From Carya illinoinensis (Eukaryota; Streptophyta; Magnoliopsida; Fagales; Juglandaceae), in assembly GCF_018687715.1 (NCBI RefSeq), contig NC_056752.1, forward strand, positions 37,642,001 to 37,706,000: a stretch of DNA of 64,000 bases, read 5' to 3'. Below the pieces are notes generated by a model. It did not search any database. It was not told the DNA's origin and worked only from the letters and a program-made list of their open reading frames with translations. Below, piece by piece: positions 59,006 through 64,000 of the stretch (position 1 is the stretch's first letter; every line of letters begins with the position of its first letter). A program made the position numbers and the translations under genes.

Positions 59006-60289
59006 TTTGTTTTAACTTTCAAGTCCAAATGTTCAATAAGCCAACAGCCGTTGATGCACTTCAAAAAACTCATCACAATGTTTCCCCCTTCCTCTTGGAA
59101 AATAATTTGTTTCTTCCATCATTCTTTCCTCTCTCACTCTCGTATACATGAAATCACGATGGTGATGGAAAAACCTTTTGTACCAAAAAGTGTGGCAGTT
59201 GCATTATACATGCATGCTAAAACCGTATTCAGATTCCAGGTGAACTTTTTAGGCCATGCACTTAGCCGCTCTTCGAAAAATCATCTGCATCCGAATAGCC
59301 TAGTTTTATGATGTCCCAGCTAAATGCTTCTTTTATGATATGATTATCTAGTAAATGAATATAGACATGTAATGTCGCGTGGGGTCCCAGCAAACGAATA
59401 TAGCCTAAATGTTTTGCCCAGTGTCATAGTTGCACATCGCAAATCAGACTGCACGGTGCACAGGCAGAAATAATCAAATCGTTCTTCTGATATCGCGAAT
59501 TCCCTAAGAATCCGTGCAATAGAAAAAATTCTATTATCAAGTTAGTGTATTGAGCACGTATAGTAAAGTATTTATGTGGTATAACTTTACCATTTAAGTT
59601 ATATGGATACACTTACTTGATAATATAATAACTCATTTTCTTGAGATCATCTTTAAGGTCCGATGTAATCAGTTGTCCAATTCGTGTGGGATGACAATAT
59701 TTTGTGTCCAAAATTTTAGTTCTTATAAAGAGTTCGGATATCTTTATTTATAATAATAATAATAATAATAAAACCCTGAAAAGGGCCCACAGCCACCAAT
59801 GTCGCGATTTGCAGGCTTTGGATATGCAGAACCATCTAAGAAGGAAGGGCTATCCCTTGAGTAGGTGCTTTAATGTAAACAACCCGATGTTTCGTTTGGA
59901 TATAACATAGTGAACACTCATTTCCCAATAACCTAATAGGTTAGACGTGCCAGAAGGGTGTATATTGCACTTAAATTCCAACCGACTCCGTGGTTGTAGA
60001 GAAAAAAGAACTGGGTTCAGTGGTTGCAAAAATTCTAGCATCATACTACATAGCTGATAGAGAACTGAATCGGCAGATATACATAATATTTAATCTGAAA
60101 TGAAACGTATCTAATATTTGGGCATCTTTCTTGAGCGGTATATAGACTGCAGCAGGGAGACAATCAAGAATATAAATATATTATAACATGTAGGGCATCT
60201 ACTGAACCCAAAAATATCATTATGAATCAATGTCGGGCTTAACCACTCGCACATGCATTATCTGACAACGAGAGAAGAACTTTGCATAC
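59006..60289. other. Intergenic, no gene recognised
   Basis: Includes an AAT microsatellite at 59748-59770. The missing 3' exons of the LYR gene would be expected here on the minus strand but were not found. Confidence 0.5.
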
Positions 60290-60554
60290 CCCACGACCAA
60301 TATATTTAGCTCTTTGAAGGCATTCGCGGTAAAGCCACAACAAAAAGCATCAATTAGGAAACAAGCGCAACAGATCCTATAATAGTATAATGTGTACATT
60401 GTAATTGTTAGATAGGCGCAACCGATTCCAATCAAAATTGTTAAAGTATACAAGGATAAATGGCAGAAAAAATAGATACAAAGAAGAACTTGATACTGAC
60501 TCTAATCACATTGTTGGCAAGTTCAGGAGGCAGCGCGGTTTGCAGGGACGGCAT
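60290..60554 (-). pseudogene. LYR-motif (Complex1_LYR) protein gene, first two exons
   Basis: Exon 1 (60554-60501) encodes MPSLQTALPPELANNVIR and ends at a GTCAGT donor. Exon 2 (60334-60290) continues exactly in phase with LYRECLQRAKYIGRG and ends at a GTATGC donor. The Leu-Tyr-Arg triplet is the family hallmark; LYR proteins bind acyl-carrier protein and help assemble mitochondrial complexes. The acceptor before exon 2 is GG rather than AG, and no further exon was seen down to 59000, so this copy is probably a truncated pseudogene. A CT-rich upstream region at 60830-61020 could be its leader. Confidence 0.65.
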
Positions 60555-61149
60555 GTTTCCCCAATTTATTTTGAATTTGCTATAACTGGGATAAAGACAA
60601 TCACAACCGTCACCATTGGCTTCAAACCACATAAAAATAAAACTAGGAATGATGTTTTCAAATATCTTTTACGATGTGCTTTCTATTTTATCGTTATCAA
60701 TCAATAATATATCAAATCAAGGGAAAACGAATGGATCAGTTATGTTACAATGCACCCGAATTTCCCAGAGATTAATTATCGAACAGTTCGTAGGCGAAAA
60801 CATATATCCCGATTGGAACCAGTATACTAGCAACTTAGATGAAAGGGAACGAACTTGCCGAGTGAAAGTAGAAGACACACAGAGTGTGGTGAATTGAGTA
60901 GAGACGCCCGATGGAGATGTATGGAGTCGCAGCTCAAGTGTCGACGATAGCGACAATAAAAACACGGAGATACAGATTCACCACTCCCATCACCCTCTAA
61001 GGCCATTGCCATATGCAAGTGTAAAATAGATAGAATTTATACAATAATTATCAGCAATGGCCTAGTCAAACTTTAAAAGTTTGACATAAATGCTACAGTG
61101 ATTGTAAGCTGCTCGCCAGACTTAGAGAGCTACTGTACCGAGTCCAAAG

Positions 61150-61353
61150 ATTAAATTTATTATTTTTCTTCTACCCGCTCTCCCTTCTTTCTCTCGATTT
61201 CTCGTTTTCTCCAAAATCACTATTTTCCTCTTGGCTTCTCCCAAACGAAGTGCTCCCCCCATTCGGCCTTCTTCGTCAGCCGCAGCCTCGAATAAGGTCC
61301 ACCGGTCGCCTTCTCCAGCAGACGCCGTCGTCTTCGAGCTGTTGACGGTAAGT
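61150..61353 (+). other. Presumed leader exon of the downstream gene relic
   Basis: CT-rich, higher-GC DNA ending TTGACG|GTAAGT, a strong donor. It could splice to the acceptor TTTTCAAG at 63649 just before the Myb/SANT-like frame. Inferred. Confidence 0.4.
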
Positions 61354-62879
61354 CTCTCTTCCTCACTCTTCTCTCCCTCTTCTTTGTTGAAGTGGCTATC
61401 CGTCGGATAGTTGGCCCTCTTCTCTCCCTCTTCTCCGATTTACTAAGTAATGTTCATGAGTTTCATTATTCATTAAATCGTGCCCTATTTTGCCCAGTCA
61501 GGTCGAATCACTTGGAAGGCATCGGCTTGCTCCACGATTCACGCCGACGGTTCTTCCTCCACGAATCCGACACTACCGTCACGCCTATTTGGGTAAATGC
61601 ATAGTTTTTTTTTTTTTTTGAAGATGAAATGGTATACGATAGCTTTTTGCTTGTATTTTTTCTTGCCTTTGGGCGAGAAATTGGTGGCATAGTGTAATCT
61701 AGAAGTGCTTGGACCCTTTAGAATTGTTTGACGTTGCTTGATCATGTTGTTTGGGGTTTTTGCTTGACATTGTTGCAAATGATCTGTTGTTTGGCTATTT
61801 TATTTTTCTTCATTGTGTTGGAAAATTCTTGGTCTGTAGTTGTTGGCATGAACTTGTGCTGGTAGACCTAACAGTCCTGAAATGGCAGTGAAAAAGTGGA
61901 GACATACACAAGTAGAAGATCTGTTTTTTACAACTCTCTTGAATTAATTTGCAGTTTGGACTGTGTCAATATTTAAAGTTACAAAGTAGGAGTTTAGTTA
62001 GGTTTTTTGGAAGTTGGTTCATGCCTCTATTAATCTGTAAATAGAGCATAAATAGAGACTGGTTTCACTGGGGCCTGTTTGGTTTGGGAAGGAGGATTTG
62101 GTAAAAAGAATGAAACTCATGAATATGTATTGATCATCCGGAAAATGTAAACGAAAATGTCTTGCCCCTCAGATTTTGAAATCTCATGAATATGTATTGA
62201 TCATTATCTTTCCTTCACCTATTTCCCTTCATATGCGATTTACACCTACTTAGATATGTCTCTCCAAACAATGCCCCATGCCCTTACATTTTTACATCAT
62301 GTATCCTTCTATAAAAATGAAAATTACCGGTCCAAATGTTGTAATCATTTATTGTGAAAGGATCAATAAATAAAAAAAAAAATGGTGTCTAATTAAAGCT
62401 CATTTAAATAATTGGTTAGTCAGGTTAATGTCAGGACGTGCATATTATAGTCGTATAAAATTTATGCCAGTAACAATGTCGCATATTTGATTGAAGCAGT
62501 CTTATACTTTTTGGTGTGCGGTTTAGAAAAATGTAGTTTGAGTCTGGTTTTTGCTGTTGATACATCTTTGACTACAAGTGTTTTTCATATGAGATTTTTG
62601 AGATTGCTTAAGCAAGTCTGAATTTGGATAAGTTTTCAAACTGAAAAAATTAAAGAATGGGGAAATTTTCTAGAAGTATGGGATGTAGCACAGCAAGTAT
62701 GAAGGAAGAAAGAGAAAGAAGAGAGAAAAGAAGAAGAAATATAGGAGGAGAAAGGGGGGAGAAAAGAAGAAAAAAAAACAAGCCATGATGAGTGAAGAGA
62801 GAGGGAAAAGGAAGTAGATGGAAAACTGCCTCAAAATTTTAAGCCATCAAAAGAAGTCTTTAATGCTGTTTACAGAGCA
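61354..62879. other. Intron-like non-coding DNA
   Basis: AT-rich with a purine-rich GA/AAGA stretch at 62700-62780. No gene seen. Confidence 0.5.
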
Positions 62880-63012
62880 ATTAAATATAATTAACTGGGT
62901 AATAGATGTGCTGATACCATTGGAGGTTTTATTTCAAATAAACTCCTAGCAGATGGACTAATGAGGGGGATTAAGATAGACATGAAGAAAGCTTATGAAA
63001 AAATAGAATGAC
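62880..63012 (+). pseudogene. Tiny reverse-transcriptase fragment
   Basis: The frame reads GFISNKLLADGLMRGIKIDM then KKAYEKIE before TGA, matching the LINE motif-A neighbourhood (S-x-N-I-L...KIDMSKAYDRIEW) with an internal deletion. Short, so tentative. Confidence 0.4.
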
Positions 63013-63231
63013 CCTTGATTCTATAATGTGATTAAGCACTTAAATAGCCCCTGCTACAATATAGACAGATAGAGAAAGGATCAAACTATACTTGGATGAT
63101 GTTCAGTATACATGTATTTGGTTCAAACACACACTTATATATTTCATGCCTTTTCTTTTCCCTATTTCTTTATACTTGTATTTTTTTTTTATATGTTTCT
63201 GAATCCCTCATTGATGTTTGTAATTGTATCA

Positions 63232-63478
63232 TGTTTCTGATAATGCATGCGGAAGTTTTCTGTCAGTTAGTTTTTTTTTTTTTACTCTTTTTTTTTTCTT
63301 TCTTTCCTTGTTTCAGTTAGTATTCTTTCTTCAAAACTCTTTGTTTCTGGCCATGTTTCTGATAATGCATGCGTGTTTTTTGTCAGTTAGTTTTTTTTTT
63401 TTTACTCTTTTTTTTTTCTTTCTTTGTTTCAGTTAGTATTCTTTCTTCAAAACTCTCTGTTTCTGGCCATGTTTCTGA
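63232..63478 (+). repeat. 116-120 bp tandem duplication
   Basis: CATGTTTCTGATAATG starts at 63232, 63352 and 63468. Two full units share TCAGTTAGTTTTTTTT and ATTCTTTCTTCAAAACTC; the third is only begun. Confidence 0.95.
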
Positions 63479-63650
63479 TAATGTCTTGGTTGTATCAATT
63501 ATGAAATTCTCCTTTGATCTCAAAACAATGTTCTCATTTGGTTCTACAAAATGATGTCACTTAAAATGATATATGGACTGAGAAGTTGCAATATGATGTT
63601 GACTATTGGGCAACTTGTCTGACTCCTTGAAATATTAATAATTTTCAAGG

Positions 63651-64000
63651 ATGGACAAACATTTTGATGATGACCTATTCTTCACCACTCTATTGCAAAG
63701 TGGAGGAGGTTGTGATAGCACCCAAACGCAACATGATAATGTTGTTGTCCAAGCAACTCCAAATGACGGTGAAAAGAGGCATTTTTAAAAAAAAGTCAAC
63801 GAGGTGCATCTTTTACCGTTGAAGAAGATAACCTCCTCATCTTAGCTTGGCTCAATATTAGCATCGATACAATTAGAGGTACTGATCAAAAGTCTACTTA
63901 AATGTGGGAAAGAATTACCACATTTTATCATGAATATAAAAAACTGAACATTGCCAATCATTCTGAAGGGTCTTTGATGAATCGGTGGTCCACGATTCAA
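63651..64000 (+). pseudogene. Myb/SANT-like, GST-T3-like protein relic (partial)
   Basis: ATG at 63651 opens MDKHFDDDLFFTTLLQSGGG. After a stop and frame change near 63785, RGASFTVEEDNLLILAWLNI continues (from about 63809), then RGTDQKST, a TAA at 63897 where CAA (Gln) is expected, and MWERITTFYHEYKK with SLMNRWSTIQ at the window edge. This is the trihelix/Myb-like domain common in plant predictions labelled glutathione S-transferase T3-like and believed to derive from PIF/Harbinger transposon ORFs. Broken; the 3' part is outside the window. Confidence 0.75.

Noticed and set aside
60717..61018. Minus-strand ORFs upstream of the LYR exon as separate proteins
   Set aside because: Short, overlapping, no domain; better explained as leader DNA.

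Overview
The window is nuclear DNA of a flowering plant, most likely a woody eudicot. The evidence is spliced genes with GT-AG introns, plant-specific gene families (a rearranged DRM-type DNA methyltransferase, an ECT-type YTH protein, a LYR protein), and a dense mix of plant transposons. Several MITEs carry a GATGAGATGAG-rich arm that I associate with Juglandaceae/Fagales; that placement is a weak inference.

Layout. 1-2.4 kb: decayed Ty3/gypsy gag-protease (minus strand) with primer-binding site and LTR-like DNA. 2.4-9.2 kb: GC-rich tandem repeats split by a complete but degenerate hAT transposon (2769-6899), followed by an LTR candidate. 10.46-16.33 kb: full-length LINE with RNase H (minus) inside a perfect 14-bp target duplication. 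16.3-20.7 kb: nested MITEs and AT-rich DNA. 20.7-35.1 kb: a DNAJC17-like J-domain/RRM gene (plus) whose introns hold a 5'-truncated LINE and a 6.4-kb non-coding LTR element. Its J-domain has an in-frame 42-bp duplication and a stop codon. 36.4-43.2 kb: an apparently intact YTH m6A-reader gene (plus). 45.1-58.6 kb: an apparently intact DRM3-like methyltransferase gene (plus, 11 coding exons, 721 codons) whose introns contain two SINEs, a LINE tail, a 16-bp tail-only insertion and a 4.4-kb antisense LINE. 58.59-59.00 kb: a TRIM with identical 5-bp target duplications. 60.3-60.55 kb: first two exons of a LYR-motif gene (minus) with a defective acceptor. 61.2-64.0 kb: a transposase-derived Myb/SANT-like (GST-T3-like) pseudogene, cut by the window end.

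Functional theme. Three housekeeping or regulatory genes (J-protein, m6A reader, RdDM cofactor) share the plus strand and have introns full of retroelements. The decayed elements carry stop codons and active-site changes of the C-to-T/G-to-A type, many in CHG context, as expected for long-methylated DNA. It is notable that one host gene here, DRM3, belongs to the RNA-directed DNA methylation pathway. I found no non-plant system, CRISPR array, rRNA or tRNA gene.
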